This document shows, piece by piece, positions 24,238-35,300 of a DNA stretch of 64,000 nucleotides. The notes under the pieces were generated by a model. It searched no databases and was not told the DNA's origin. It saw nothing but the letters and a program-made list of their open reading frames with translations. The position numbers and the translations under genes are program-made. The stretch spans positions 20,082,488-20,146,487 of the forward strand of contig CM037474.1 in NCBI GenBank assembly GCA_021014325.1, read 5' to 3'. Every line of letters begins with the position of its first letter. The first letter of the stretch is position 1. This DNA comes from Plazaster borealis (taxonomy: Eukaryota > Echinodermata > Asteroidea > Forcipulatida > Labidiasteridae).

Positions 24238-25277
24238 GACGACCTTTTCCCTTAGATGAATGACAGATGTTTAGTGTAGCGGGACCTCAAACATTTCAAA
24301 GTAAAGCACACATGATGAGAATTACAGTCAGAAGGTTTTACCGGTTCTAAGAATAAACAAATTAAGCAACGCTCTGGAGACAACAAGTGTAAGGCCATCT
24401 ACACGAAGTGCAAATGAAATAAGGGTCCGTTTTGCATACTGATCAGTTCAGATATCACTGGGGAGAAAAAGCAACCAACCTCTTGATTCCGATTTCAGCC
24501 GGGTGGACTTCTTCGCTCGGTGAGAGCCGTGCACAGTGCAATGTGGCTGCATGTTTACCAACTGATTCTCAAATCCATTTTCTGAAACTTGAACCGCCGC
24601 TGAATTTTCTTGGCAAATGTCGACGAAGCCTCAAGATGTCTCCAGTGAGGAATGGTGACCAGTTGTGGAAATTAGGGTTCGACTACAAAAAGTGATTGAC
24701 AAATCGTGGCAGTCCTATTGTTAATAATATTCACATGTAAGGCAAAAATGTCAGTCTGTACAATGGACCAGCAGACATGTTGGTCAATACTTGTCACTGA
24801 GAATCTTTCCTCAGCAGACCATGTTTTGATATAGGAAATGTTTATCACTTCTGAATTAGAACATCAGCTGGATGAATGATTAAATGCCACATGGATGAAC
24901 AAACCCCGTAACATGATCAATAAAGACAACTACAGTCAAGTCTGACCAGATAGCTGTCAGACATAAATAACAATGGAAAGGTAGAAAATGTTGCAAAATA
25001 GGCAAACAAACTCCACAACGTGATCAATAAAGACAACTACGCTCTAGTTTGAACAGATAGTTGTCAGGTATAAACAAAAACAAAAGCATAGAAAACAATG
25101 CAAAAGGAGCAACATATGTTTGTAAAATGTTTATAAGCATTAATGTTAATCTAGGAGCAAGTGAGCAAATAAATACAGGAATTATTCTTTGAAAGATTCA
25201 GCACAATGTTTGCAATGTCATCAAAAGCTTGTCTTAGTGGTATTTCAGAGCATCCAGAGAATTTTATTCATTTTATA
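24238..25277. other. Intronic or flanking stretch without recognised features
   Basis: A partly duplicated block ('gatcaataaagacaactac' at about 24917 and 25021) is visible. No gene is recognised. Confidence 0.4.
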
Positions 25278-25392
25278 ATCCGGCACGATATTCCGGAGGT
25301 CGTTGGTTCAAATCCCACTCTAGTCCTTTTTTCTTTGTTCAACCCCTAATCATTTAAAATTTACACAGTCAGTTTCCCTTGTGGTTCATTAT
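25278..25392 (+). mobile_element. Solo arm of the tRNA-like foldback element
   Basis: Begins in the anticodon-to-T region ('ccggaggtcgttggttcaaatccc'), continues through 'ttcaacccctaatcatttaaaattta' and ends 'gtcagtttcccttgtggttc'. Only one arm's 3' part is present. Confidence 0.65.
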
Positions 25393-25582
25393 TTGTCATT
25401 TTATAATCCGTGAACTTTCAGACTGAAACTTATAATCATTGTCAGATACTAACAGATCCTTTATTTCGACTTTAAAAGCATTCATTAACCAAGATTTTGG
25501 TTCCTTTTCCCATGGTGTAGACATTAGTAAATTACACAATATTTCTTTGATGTGATATATGACAGTATGATTTTATATTAGT

Positions 25583-25920
25583 AGAGTGTCGTGGCTGAGC
25601 GGTTAAGAGCATCGAATTCAAGTTCTGATGGTTAGTCATCAGGTTGTGGGTTCGAACCCCGGTCATGGCATTTGTGTCCTTGAGCAAGACACTTAACTAT
25701 AATTGCTTGTCTTCACCCAGGGGTATAAATAGGTACCTGCGAGGGTAGAGGTTGATATTGTGTTTGAAAAAGCCTTCGGAGCGCGACGGCAGCTCGGGGC
25801 TGTATATACCCCAGGGAGCTGAGAAAGGTTAAAGGAATGTTATTGGCCCAATGACCAGGGCACTAATGTAAAGTGCATTGATACGTTTATTGTAAAATGC
25901 GCTATATAAGAACTTGTTAT
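25583..25920 (+). mobile_element. SINE-1, tRNA-derived, full-length, next to an exon
   Basis: A tRNA-like head has A box TGGCTGAGCGGTTAAGAG and B box GGGTTCGAACCCC. A conserved body contains 'gtccttgagcaagacactta' and 'cacccaggggtataaa'. The 3' end is 'aaatgcgctatataagaac' with a T/A-rich tail. It ends about 33 bp before the splice acceptor at 25953. Its tail therefore supplies most of that acceptor's upstream pyrimidine-rich sequence. Confidence 0.9.
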
Positions 25921-25953
25921 TTATTTTTTTAATTTATTTTTTCATCATTGCAG

Positions 25954-26040
25954 TTAATCTTTGCTGGTGGAATTGGTCTGTATTTCAGTGCAACCAGAGA
26001 ACAAGCCTACTCAGGAAGCATCAAAGCCTTCATTATTAAG
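25954..26040 (+). CDS. SSPN-like: Sarcospan-like protein, internal exon (end of TM2 and intracellular loop)
   Basis: This 87-bp phase-0 exon sits between a strong acceptor (T-rich tract, ttgcag) and donor GTAAGA at 26041. It encodes 29 residues: LIFAGGIGLYFSA, then TREQAYSGSIKAF, then IIK. The first part fits the end of CD20/sarcospan TM2 (pattern [FL]I.[AS]G.[IL]), and the rest fits the short cytoplasmic loop before TM3. It joins in frame to the exon at 60127 so that IIK runs directly into TM3. A second AG at 25987-25988 could act as an alternative acceptor. That would remove 35 bases and change phase, and only that form is compatible with the candidate exon at 14921. I prefer 25954 because of the TM2 match and stronger tract. 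Confidence 0.72.
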
Positions 26041-26387
26041 GTAAGAAATCTATTTTATAATTTAGGAAGTTGCAATTGGGTCAATAATTTTACATTGCGA
26101 CATTCAAATTGATTTTCTGTAATGCATCTTTGCAAGTACAAATAAACAAGAAAAGAGAATGAGAACATCTTATCCAGACCCAATTTCAGTATACACAGTG
26201 TTTGGCAACGATCTTTATAAATTCAAAGATACCTATAGGTTTACAGGTTATGCATTATTTCTGACAGTTCATTTTGCCATGTTAAAAAACAAAATAATAC
26301 ATGATACAACATTTTTGGCATGTGTTTGGCCAAGGCACTTTCATGTATTTTGTTGTTTTGTCTTTGTTTTTTGTCATGGCTTTTTTT

Positions 26388-26560
26388 CAATGAGACCAAT
26401 TTGATTGGCCGGCACCATTTTTGTTTTACCATCCCAAAGGGCAAACCTAGTTTTGTTTTTGTCATAATGTTTTCAATGAGACTAGTGGGATGGGCTGGCA
26501 CCATCTTTTCTACCACCCCAAAGGGCAAACCTAGTTTTGTTGTTGTTCTTCTGGATCTAG
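26388..26560 (+). repeat. 86-bp tandem duplication
   Basis: Two copies begin 'caatgagac' at 26388 and 26474. Each contains 'ccaaagggcaaacctagttt'. They are about 80% similar and non-coding. Confidence 0.7.
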
Positions 26561-26599
26561 AGGAGATATCGGCCATTGATTTCCAGTGAGACTTTAGAC

Positions 26600-27116
26600 A
26601 AAGTACCATTCTGTGGATTCCATTGAGTATCACAAGCTAAATTACCCACCATAGGGGACTAGAGTCAGGATAAAGGAGTTTGGTTTGGGAACAATTAGTG
26701 TGATTATTTCCTCGCGATTTCCCTTGGTATTGTCTATTCTAAGTCAAAAGTATTGATGCTAGGTTTTTACTTCCGCGATAAAGATCACCAAGCAGATCAA
26801 AGTATAGACCTTAGTTATCGGATAATGAATGTTAGTTTCCATGAAGTAGGCCCTAGCTTCTCACATGATTAAAAAGCTTAATGCTATACAAAAAGAATTC
26901 CACTGTGTGCTAACCAACATGAGGATCACAGTCAATAACAGGATAAAATGAAAGCATTACGCCAGGGTTTTTTTCCAGTGGAAGAAAATTCACTCATGAA
27001 CTCATGACAAGCGATTGAGATCAAGAAGAATAATTGATACATGCATTAGATGATACTTTTTTTTTTTACTTTTGAAAACTGAAATATTATTGTAAGCTTT
27101 TAAGTTTTTTCTCCTA
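26600..27116. other. Intronic stretch, nothing recognised
   Basis: A+T-rich sequence with no repeat, RNA or exon evidence. Confidence 0.4.
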
Positions 27117-27545
27117 TGATTATTAAAGGTTTTCCGCATTATTTTAACTAAGGACTTCTGTAGTACTAAGTCATTTGATGAAATTTACACCCAATTTGGT
27201 CTGCCCCCTGTCTCTGTTAGACTTGAACAGCTCTTTGTTAAGTTTGGTAAATCGCTGACCAGTTCAAACAAATACGGACACTTGCTTCCACCCATTAGAA
27301 ACAATAACCTCAGAAATGCAAACAAACGTCGCCCAATCAAGTGTAGAACTAACAGGTATAAAAACAGTCCGATCCCGTCCTTGACCAGACTTCTCAATGG
27401 TTGAATTTTAATGTTTTTTTCTGCTGCTTTTATCATTTATTATATTTTTATCTTTTCTATGTATCTCTTGCTGTATTTTAAACACAATTCAGCCTGTGGC
27501 TGCAATGTTTGAATTTTCTTTTATAAACCAATAATAACAATAATA
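27117..27545 (+). mobile_element. LINE ORF2 C-terminus, 5'-truncated
   Basis: A frame of about 95 codons opens KVFRIIL, continues SFDEIYTQFGLPPVSVRLEQLF, then HLLPP, and ends RYKNSPIPSLTRLLNG before a stop at about 27400. This order (R-I-I, G-L-P, H-L-L-P, S-P-I-P-x-L-T-R-L-L-N) is the usual C-terminal end of ORF2 in a common group of animal LINEs. A 3' UTR of about 140 bp with an AATAAT-rich tail follows. No reverse transcriptase motifs are present. The frame is intact, so this copy is relatively young. Confidence 0.75.
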
Positions 27546-27756
27546 ATATGAACCAGCCAATGTCTTGGTTGCTAATGTGGTCTATCCTAGTCTCTTCATT
27601 TCTTGAGATCAGTCTCCTTGTCACTATTTCTTATTGGAGCTATTGCTTTTACTTTGTCAAATTCTGCTTCTAAGAGCTCTAAGAGCCTCTGATGCTCATC
27701 ACTGGCAATCCATCAATTCTAACAATGAGGAAAGTGAGACAATTCTTGTGCAATAA

Positions 27757-28079
27757 ACCACAAGGGAAACTGACTGGGTAAATTTTAATTAATTTTGGGG
27801 TTGAACAAAAAAAAATTGGCTAGAGCGTGACTTTAGGTGATCCCTCTCCTGCCGCTTCTCAGGTTGTATCATACACTTGGATGTGATCCCTGGCTTTACG
27901 GCAGTTACAGGTTGAATGGCTTCTGACTGGCACCCCCGAACAAAGATATTGACAAAATAGAGAGACCGCTAACAATGGGGCTAGATGGCTTAGTTAGTAG
28001 AGCACCGACACGTTAATCCTGAGGACAGGTTCAGATCCTGCTCTAGTCAATTTTTCATTGTTCAACACCGAATTATTAT
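27757..28079. mobile_element. Palindromic element with tRNA-like arms, copy 2
   Basis: The left arm (27757-27835) runs 'accacaagggaaactgac', 'ggggttgaac', 'ctagagcgtgac' and is inverse to the outer part of the right arm (28030-28079). The tRNA-like part ('gggctagatggcttagttag' ... 'ggttcagatcctgctctagt') is in the right arm only. The left copy of that head has been lost or replaced by a roughly 120-bp spacer. Compared with copy 1, the 'tggcaccyccgaacaaa' spacer block lies in the opposite orientation. Confidence 0.65.
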
Positions 28080-28444
28080 TTATGATACATTTTGTTTTGA
28101 TCAATAATCTTTATTTATCTGTATGTATGCAAGTATGAATGGAAATAAAACAAACAAACAAATAAACAAACAAACATATAATGTTCTTTCAGGGAGCTCT
28201 TAATGAAATTCCATGGGCGATACATGTTCAACAAATCCATTCGAATGTAATATTAAATTCAATTGAATAACTAGAATCTGGTGTATTTGAGTCCCTGTTC
28301 CTTTTCAGTAAATTAAAACCTTTAAGATATGAGGAATACAAACCATCTGCCAGGTGTGTGGATAGAATGGGAAGGTAAACCATGGATTCTATCCACTAAG
28401 CTTGTAATCTAATAACATGGAACTTGGTATTAAAACTACGTTAA

Positions 28445-28856
28445 AGGTATTATACAGGATTGGTAGAGCTGACAAAATAGTCACAGACAGTATTCATGTT
28501 TTGTGTGATCAACCATATACATGAAATAACAAACCTGTGAAAATTTGGGCTTAATCCGTTGTGCGAGTCAGGAGAAAATAGTGGGAAAACCGTGCACAAT
28601 TTTCAGCATTTAAACACATTGTACTGTAATTTTGGTTGTAACAACCAAAATTAGCTGTTGCGTTTTGGGGGGTTTAAAAAAATACAATAAAAATTATAAA
28701 GGTTTTCAGATACAGTTTTCTCGAACATGGCTTCATTTCAGAGAGAAACATTTCACAGAAAAAATGGTTCTAGTATATGAACTTCATAATCAGTAAGCTT
28801 TCAGACTAAAATTAAATAATCACGCTTGTTATCCTTACTAATCCTGTATAGTACCT
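28445..28856. mobile_element. MITE-K2, TTAA-flanked
   Basis: The inverted ends AGGTATTATACAGGATTGGTA and TACTAATCCTGTATAGTACCT are flanked by TTAA (28441-28444 and 28857-28860). It is 412 bp and non-coding. The interior holds a short palindrome ('attttggttgtaacaaccaaaat') and one unit of the MITE-M minisatellite-like motif near 28770-28800. Confidence 0.85.
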
Positions 28857-28860
28857 TTAA

Positions 28861-30412
28861 GCGTTGACCAGTGAATCGGTCATCTTTTACCTCAACATTT
28901 CAACAGTTTTCTTTAACAGTAATTGAATATGTAGAACTTTGATATAAAAACGGGAAAACAAAGAAATAACACAAGCAGAGATGGGTGCAATATTCATTTT
29001 TGGTTTGAACTCGGTTACAAAAGTGAAACAAAATCACAGGTCTGGAGCTTATGATTAAATAAATCACAATCATGAATTGAACAGAATTTTTTTCTTATGC
29101 AATCATCCTTTTGAATGCATGAAGTGAGCTGATTGACTTGGGCTGTCCTGCATTTTACTGTTGTGGTAACACTGTGTATAAGAAGACTACCTGTATATAC
29201 TCATTCAAATGTCAAGTTGGACCATACTGCCTTTTCTTGGAACACTACAGTGTCTTTTTATAAGAAGGTGTTTATTCACTCTGTTACCACAAACCTTCAA
29301 ATAACAACATAGGAATCTCTTCTTTGACTCGTGGGTATGGAATGATCAATGCTTACACATTGTACAAAGCTCCTTGAATTGTACATATTGGGATGGGGAT
29401 AAAGGAGCTTTTAAATTGTTTTTTTTTTCCAAATTCAATTCATTTCAAAGCAACGTTTATTACCACATTTCATCATCAAAAAGTACAGTCAATTATATAT
29501 GAATGTGGAGGCACGTTCCAAAAAGCGGGGCTTGTCAAGAAACAGCCTACAAAACGAAACAAAACAACAGCTTTACAATAGACGAGTAATATTTAAACAA
29601 ATGAAACAGACGAAAGATAGAAATATTTGTGTAAATGATCTCTACTTCGTAGTACCTTTATTACGACAATATCAACATATCGGTTAGTATTTACCAAAGT
29701 TTTTGTATGCATCTATTTTGAAATAATGTGACATGTTTATGCAAACATAAATTAAATGTGTGCGAATTTGTCAAGAAACAAACAACAACTTCAATTTGTG
29801 TAATGTTCAATTTCAAACATTCTCTTGTAAAGTCAAGAGATTTTTTCGTAATTTACCTTTTTCGACCCCTCCCAGTTTTATCTGATTCTTCAAGAACACA
29901 TCATTGCAAATAAAAGTGGCTAGATCCCGTCCAGGTGAGATTTTGCATAAAGGGGGCATTTTGTGAAGAAATGGTTTTTGTGTTTAGACACACGAGTGCG
30001 AGAAATCTGGGAAGTACAGTGAATGTCACCTCTCATATTGGCAAGGGATGCTTGTGGCATTGGCAGGTAATGACAGGTGAGCTCCAGCACCTGTTTGTGT
30101 GTGTACCTACCCACAAGAAGTAAATAGGTTAATTAATGCATAAGATGCATTATTCATGCAAATAAATTAAACTTGTCTGTATGTAAGAGAGATGTAGCGA
30201 TAGATACATGTAAATGTGGCGGTTTGTCCTATTCTACAAAGGTCTGAAAGAGATGCAGTTCATCAGGCTGAGAAGCAGAATTACACCGCATTCAAATCAG
30301 TCGGTTGTTTAATACTTCAAGGCATCGGTTATTGTTACTTTATTTACATTTGTTTGTGTGTTCGAGAAATTCTTCTTTTAGTGCAATGACTGTAGGATAA
30401 ATCTTTCAGCCA
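28861..30412. other. Intronic stretch, nothing recognised
   Basis: Several short open frames (for example 29393-29581 and 29935-30123) show no family resemblance. There are no repeats I can match within the window. Confidence 0.4.
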
Positions 30413-30730
30413 GTAGGAATTCATCATTACTACTGGTGTGTAAACTCATTAAATAAGGGCTGATTTAAGACGAGGTTGTAAACTTCATCAATGGAAGTTT
30501 ACATGAGACACATTTCATACAATTGTTTTTAACTTTTACTTGTTTAATGTTTTTAAATGTACATAGATGTAGTAAGAATTCATCATTACTACTGGTGTGT
30601 AAAGTCAATAAATAAGTGCTGATTTAAGACGAGGTTGTAATTTTCATCAATGGAAGTTTACATGAGAGACATTTCATACAATTGTTTTGAACTTTTACTT
30701 GTTTAATGTTTCTAAATGTAAAAAATAGTT
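30413..30730 (+). repeat. 159-bp tandem duplication
   Basis: The unit beginning 'gta(g/a)gaattcatcattact' starts at 30413 and 30572. The copies are about 93% similar by eye. The second ends next to an R6 fragment. Confidence 0.85.
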
Positions 30731-30790
30731 AATGGCCTGACGTTTCAACCCTAGCAGAGTCTTTCTCGAAGGCTTTTAAATGTACACAGA
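30725..30790 (+). repeat. R6 fragment
   Basis: Contains 'gttaatggcctgacgtttca' and 'accctagcagagtctttctc', the core of repeat R6. Confidence 0.6.
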
Positions 30791-30914
30791 TTCTGAATTT
30801 ATAATAAACAAATAGCAATATGATTATCAACATGAGTATCTAGATTAATGAACATTGTTTGACCCGACTATAAATTATCATGATATTCAGTCACACTAAA
30901 GTAAAACACTTTAA

Positions 30915-31252
30915 AGGCATCGTACACGTTTGGTAATTGTCAAAGACCAGTGTTCTCATTTAGTGTATCCCAACATATGCATAAAATAACAAACCTGTGA
31001 AAATTTGGGCTCAATTGGTCATTGAAGTTGCAAGAAAATGATGAAAGAAAAAACACCCTTGTTGTACAAATTTGTGTGCTCTCAGATAGGAATAAAAACT
31101 TGTTGCAAGAAGTTTTTATTATTTTAGTGTTTCTTCAGAGGGAGTTGTTTCTCACAATGTTTTATACTATCAACAGCTCTCTATTGCTTGTTACCAAGTA
31201 AGTTTTTATGCTAATGTATATTTTGAGTAATTACCAAACATGTACGATGCCT
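30915..31252 (+). mobile_element. MITE-K1, TTAA-flanked, 338 bp
   Basis: The ends AGGCATCGTACACGTTTGGTAATT and AATTACCAAACATGTACGATGCCT are nearly perfect inverse copies of 24 bp. They are flanked by TTAA at 30911-30914 and 31253-31256. It contains an internal hairpin around 'aaaacttgttgcaagaagttttt' and no coding sequence. Close relatives lie at 49617 and 61776. Confidence 0.9.
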
Positions 31253-31361
31253 TTAAAATAGAATATTCTAAAAAATATAATTTAAATTGCTTGAAAATAG
31301 AATTTTAAGAAAATTCACCCTAATGGCATAATGTATTTATAGTTTAATGAGTTTTGTCCAT

Positions 31362-31385
31362 GTAGAGAGAGAGAGAGAGAGAGAG
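31362..31385 (+). repeat. (GA)n microsatellite
   Basis: Eleven to twelve GA dinucleotides. Confidence 0.9.
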
Positions 31386-32176
31386 GAAAACCCCCCAAAT
31401 ATTTCTTCACCTGGTTTCAAAAAGATAAACCTGTCCACCCACACATCCTTTCTCTCAAAATACCTGCCAAAAAGAAAGAGTCTCATGTTACACAAACAAA
31501 TCAATTCCTTTGCCTACCCCCCTCCCTCTCATTTTGAACTTGATGGTTTTACAGTCTCATAATGGTGAATCTAGACATTAGGGTGTCATGAGATTGGTAC
31601 AGTCATACCTATATTAGAGTATTTTGTATGGTACAATTCATTAAGAATTGATTACCGGTCCTTGGGGATTGCATGAATGCAAGTCTATTTGTGGGGGTTG
31701 GTTCGGAGTCATTTTAAAGTCCCCTCATAATTGCTTTCCTGATTGAATAATTATTGGAAGAGGAAAAAAGTATCAAGTTTTACAATTGATTTTGAAAGGT
31801 TGGTTATTGCCTTCACCTACGCTGATATCCTTGGCATTTTCAGCCAGAAAACATGTCTTTGTCACCAGGAGAGGTCAGGGTTTTTTTGTTATCATTTTAT
31901 TGTGGTTTTTTTCCTCCTCCCTCTAAATTCATCAACGATGAATAACATAGACAGACAATTACATGAAGACATGAAGTACAGTTTCTCCAATCGGGAGAAA
32001 TGCAGTGGATATAAATCCTACCAGTATATTGAGGATTTCAGGTTCTTTATCTCATACTGCCTTCACTGAACAGTTCACTGCATCAAATTGATACTTTGAA
32101 GACTAAGCTGGGCACAATTGTCATGGCTCTGCTTACTGCAGAATTCGGTACATATGGTCACGATACTCTTCTTATT
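31386..32176. other. Intronic stretch with a short MITE-G fragment
   Basis: A MITE-G piece ('tcatggctctgcttactgcagaattc') is near 32120-32150. Nothing else is recognised. Confidence 0.4.
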
Positions 32177-32180
32177 TTAA

Positions 32181-32400
32181 CTCTTTCATGCTCCGGTCAC
32201 TAGCGACCGGTTTAAACACCTTCAGAAAAAATAGTTGTAAAACAAAACAAAATAATCGCACAGCCACACAGTTCACAGAATAGGAAAGAGAACTCTTGAG
32301 GGTTACCTGTTTGTTGCGGGTTTCCATTTGCAACAAACGAGTCAACAATTAATGTGTCCATATGATCAATTTATCACAAAATAAACGGTGCATGAAAGGG
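32181..32400 (-). mobile_element. MITE-L copy
   Basis: Oriented opposite to the copy at 51254. The left end TTAA-CTCTTTCATGC is followed by a palindromic 'ccggtcactagcgaccgg' and 'acaactatttttctgaag' in reverse. The right end is GTGCATGAAAGGG, followed by TTGA instead of TTAA, one mutation in the target duplicate. Confidence 0.8.
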
Positions 32401-32404
32401 TTGA

Positions 32405-33289
32405 ACAAATTTGTTGGGCCCTCAGAAGATCATTAAAATTGTGGATTCAAACTTGTTGCACTCCTTCACCTTGTCCAAAGAGTAACACAAATAGCACCCC
32501 TACAAATTTAAAGTGGATTTGACAAGTTTCGAGGGGAAAAGCAGAATTTCATTCACAGTAGGAAACGGAGCACTGATGTGGCGTTTATTCGCTTTGATCA
32601 TGTAACAAAAATAATCCGTCAATCCAATCCTGTAATCCAGTATGCGTGATGAATTTACAGGGGTATACGTGCTTCAATTAAATATTATGAACAGTTCTAA
32701 TTTCACTGTAGAGAGCAATTTTTGAAGTTTGGTTCTGAGGAGTGCACAGAGCTCTCCCTTAATAATTTAAGGAGAGTAGCTTATAGGTCTCCTCAAGTTT
32801 CCCAAAATAAAGGAAGGAATGAAGGACTGTATTTTGTTTTCAAGGGGCATGCCCATAATTCCAAATTTGAAAAAGGAAGATCATATGAGCATCTGGGTTC
32901 CTGAACAGTCAGTCAGGTCTTAGATGCAATATGTCAGATTTACTGATGCCATATCATTCAATCCAAGAAATATATGGTAAAAAAAAACACTGAAAAATTT
33001 ACAAATGAAAACCAGAGCAGAGAAGAGCAGGTTGTGAATCATTCTCTTCCTGTAACTCCACAAAACTGAAACGGACAATCAGTTAACAAAGAAGACAACC
33101 GTAGTACAAACAAAATAAAAACCCAAAACGAAAAACAAGTGAGATATGCTACAGCTACCATTAGATTTGACACAGTACAATGTACAAGTAAGTGACTCTC
33201 CATTCCAAAAGCAGGCACTTCCTGCTGGGTTTATTTGCTCATCAAATGAGAAGATAAGCTTTTAAGTGACAGTAACACTTGATTAGGCC
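32405..33289. other. Intronic stretch, nothing recognised
   Basis: Short open frames only, with no repeat matches noted. Confidence 0.4.
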
Positions 33290-33557
33290 CTCAAGATCTG
33301 TATTTCAGAGCATATGAAATGTTTAAGTCTCGCCTTAAGACTCATCTTTTCAAACAGTATTTTTGTAACATTGTAACTTTATTGAATGGTTAGTATCTAT
33401 TATTCATTTTCTACAACTGTTTTAACTAGTTCATCATTTTAGCTTATTGTGTATTTGGCTGGTCCTTTTTGCTTGTATTCAGTGCCTTGAGGCGGAACCG
33501 ATCTGCAACTGTTTGCGCTTTATAAAATCTCTCTTTATTATTATTATTATTATTATT
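33290..33557 (+). mobile_element. LINE 3' end with (TTA)n tail
   Basis: The frame gives FRAYEMFKSRLKTHLFKQYF near 33305-33362. This is the characteristic 'FKSRLKTHLF' end of ORF2 in many animal LINEs, and it stops soon after. The 3' UTR ends 'gcgctttataaaatctctc' and (TTA)n at about 33535-33559. The junction 'gcgctttataaa' plus ATT tail is shared with the fragment at 95-335 and resembles the 3' end of SINE-1. Confidence 0.7.
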
Positions 33558-33561
33558 ATTT

Positions 33562-33815
33562 AAGACTTTGGGGATCAGGTTGGCTGAGTGGTTTCTTTCC
33601 CTGCCTTTCACCTCTGTGGACCCCGGTTCAATTCCCACCTCAGACCGGAGCCTTGCATGTGGATTGGGTTTTCAGTCCCTACCTGATTTTGAGGGTTTTC
33701 CCCCATTGGGGTTTTCCTCCCACATCTTAAACTGAGCATTTTTTCTCGTTTCCTATTCATTCTGTTATTGGCGCTAATTGTGCTGTTGGACGTGTAATCA
33801 AATAAATGAGACTTT
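33562..33815 (+). mobile_element. SINE-3, tRNA-derived
   Basis: The head has A-box-like TGGCTGAGTGGTTTC and B-box GGTTCAATTCCC. The body contains 'gggttttcccccattg' and 'gggttttcctcccacat'. The 3' end is 'ggacgtgtaatcaaataaatgaga'. It starts immediately after the LINE (TTA)n tail, suggesting insertion into that tail. Confidence 0.75.
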
Positions 33816-34494
33816 AATGCCGATGTTTTGGTTGTCTTGACTTTTAATGGCAGTTTCTCTATTTCTGAGAATTAGTGCATGGTTTTGGTATGGGCGTCAC
33901 GTTCATAAAACGGCAGTGAGTCATGAATTAAAATTAACACATCATCATGTAGCCACTGAAACTCAGTCTTGGTGACTGACAAACGTGTTAAAAACCTTGG
34001 ACAGTGACAAAACAATTTAAATTTAGTGGAGGTGTGCCACTTCTGAAAATGGTTAACCAACTTCATTATTGGACTTCAAAGGCAGATTAGTCCCTAACTT
34101 GTGTGAAGGTAGCCATGATATTAGGCCTTGATCTATGATACATTTCATACCTCCCTTTCTGATTAAACTTAGAGGAAGTGTTAGGCCTTCAGTCCTGAGG
34201 ATTTCATTTTTTTATTTATTGTGTGGTGATACCATCCTTCTCATTAAATTTGACAACTTTATTATTATCCAGCCATGAACAGATCCATAATTTTACCCAT
34301 CATGGTAACTTTGGTAATTGTCTGTGATCATACAGCCATGAAGTGGGAATGTGTTGTCATGGCTATGGTATCGTCAGTAGTATCTACCCATCATATCGAC
34401 GCTATCACTACCCTTTGAATTAAACCGCAACATATTCAAGCCAGTGGGATGTGTTTTGACACTGATCAACGGGAGACTGAAACAATGGGGAGTA
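33816..34494. other. Intronic stretch, nothing recognised
   Basis: No repeat or exon evidence. Confidence 0.4.
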
Positions 34495-34965
34495 TGCTAC
34501 CCTACAAGGAGTTAAAAAAAAAGAACAATAAGACCCCTACAAGGAGATTCAAAAGAACAATACTACCCCTAGAAGGAGTTTCAAAAAACCCCAATAAGAC
34601 CCCAACAAGGAGATCCAAAAAAACAATACTACCCCTACAAGGAGTTAGAAAAGAACAATACTACCCCTACAAGGAGTTTGAAAAAAAGAACAATAAGACC
34701 CCAACAAGGAGATTCTAAAGAACAATACTACCCCTACAAGGAGTTAGAAAAGAACAATACTACCCCTACAAGGAGATTCAAAAGAACAATACTACCCCTA
34801 CAAGGAGTTCGAAAAAAAGAACAATAAGACCCAAACAAGGAGATTCAAAAGAACAATACTACCTCGACCGGGGTTTTAACAATAAAATACTACCCCAACA
34901 AGTAATTTCAAAGGAACAATACTACCCTAAAGAGGAATTTCAAAGGAATAATTCTACCTCACAGA
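34495..34965 (+). repeat. Minisatellite, unit of about 32-38 bp
   Basis: About 13 units based on 'aagaacaatactacccctac' followed by 'aaggag(t/a)t', alternating with a variant 'caataagaccccaacaagga'. The variants alternate in a higher-order pattern in the first two-thirds, then decay toward 34965. An open frame of about 89 codons over the array is a by-product of unit length. Confidence 0.9.
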
Positions 34966-35189
34966 GATTTCCTTAAGAAAGGAGAAGATGGACAGAGATA
35001 GAGGACAACCTCTATAGAGGTCTTCAATCGTCATGGAGGAATTTCCCCATAATCATATGAACAGTGGATAGGATGCACTTATATCCATTTATTTTAAAGT
35101 TTCTTTTCTCAAATTTCAGAGATCAGGAATGTTCATTTGTCAAATCATGATAAACAATATTGCAAAAGGTATTTTAATTTTATTTGTTT

Positions 35190-35300
35190 TACCCTGATAT
35201 TGATGGGTGATTAGCACTGTATACTCAGTGCTTTCAAGTTTTTTGTAATTTAAAAACAAAAATGCTACTCAGGTGGGATTCGGACCCATGCCTGCAAAGT
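35190..35300 (-). mobile_element. SINE-4 fragment, tRNA-derived
   Basis: On the minus strand a B box GGGTCCGAATCCC is followed by 'acctgagtagca' and a tail part 'aagcactgagtatac'. It matches the head of the element at 51640-51790. The A box is degraded. Confidence 0.5.

Noticed and set aside
24432..24522. Possible exon before a GTGAGA donor
   Set aside because: The encoded peptide is not hydrophobic, does not fit the missing N-terminal part of a sarcospan-like protein, and the phase (1) does not match the exon at 25954.
34449..34718. Lys/Thr/Asn-rich repeat protein
   Set aside because: By-product of a minisatellite whose unit keeps one frame open for part of the array.
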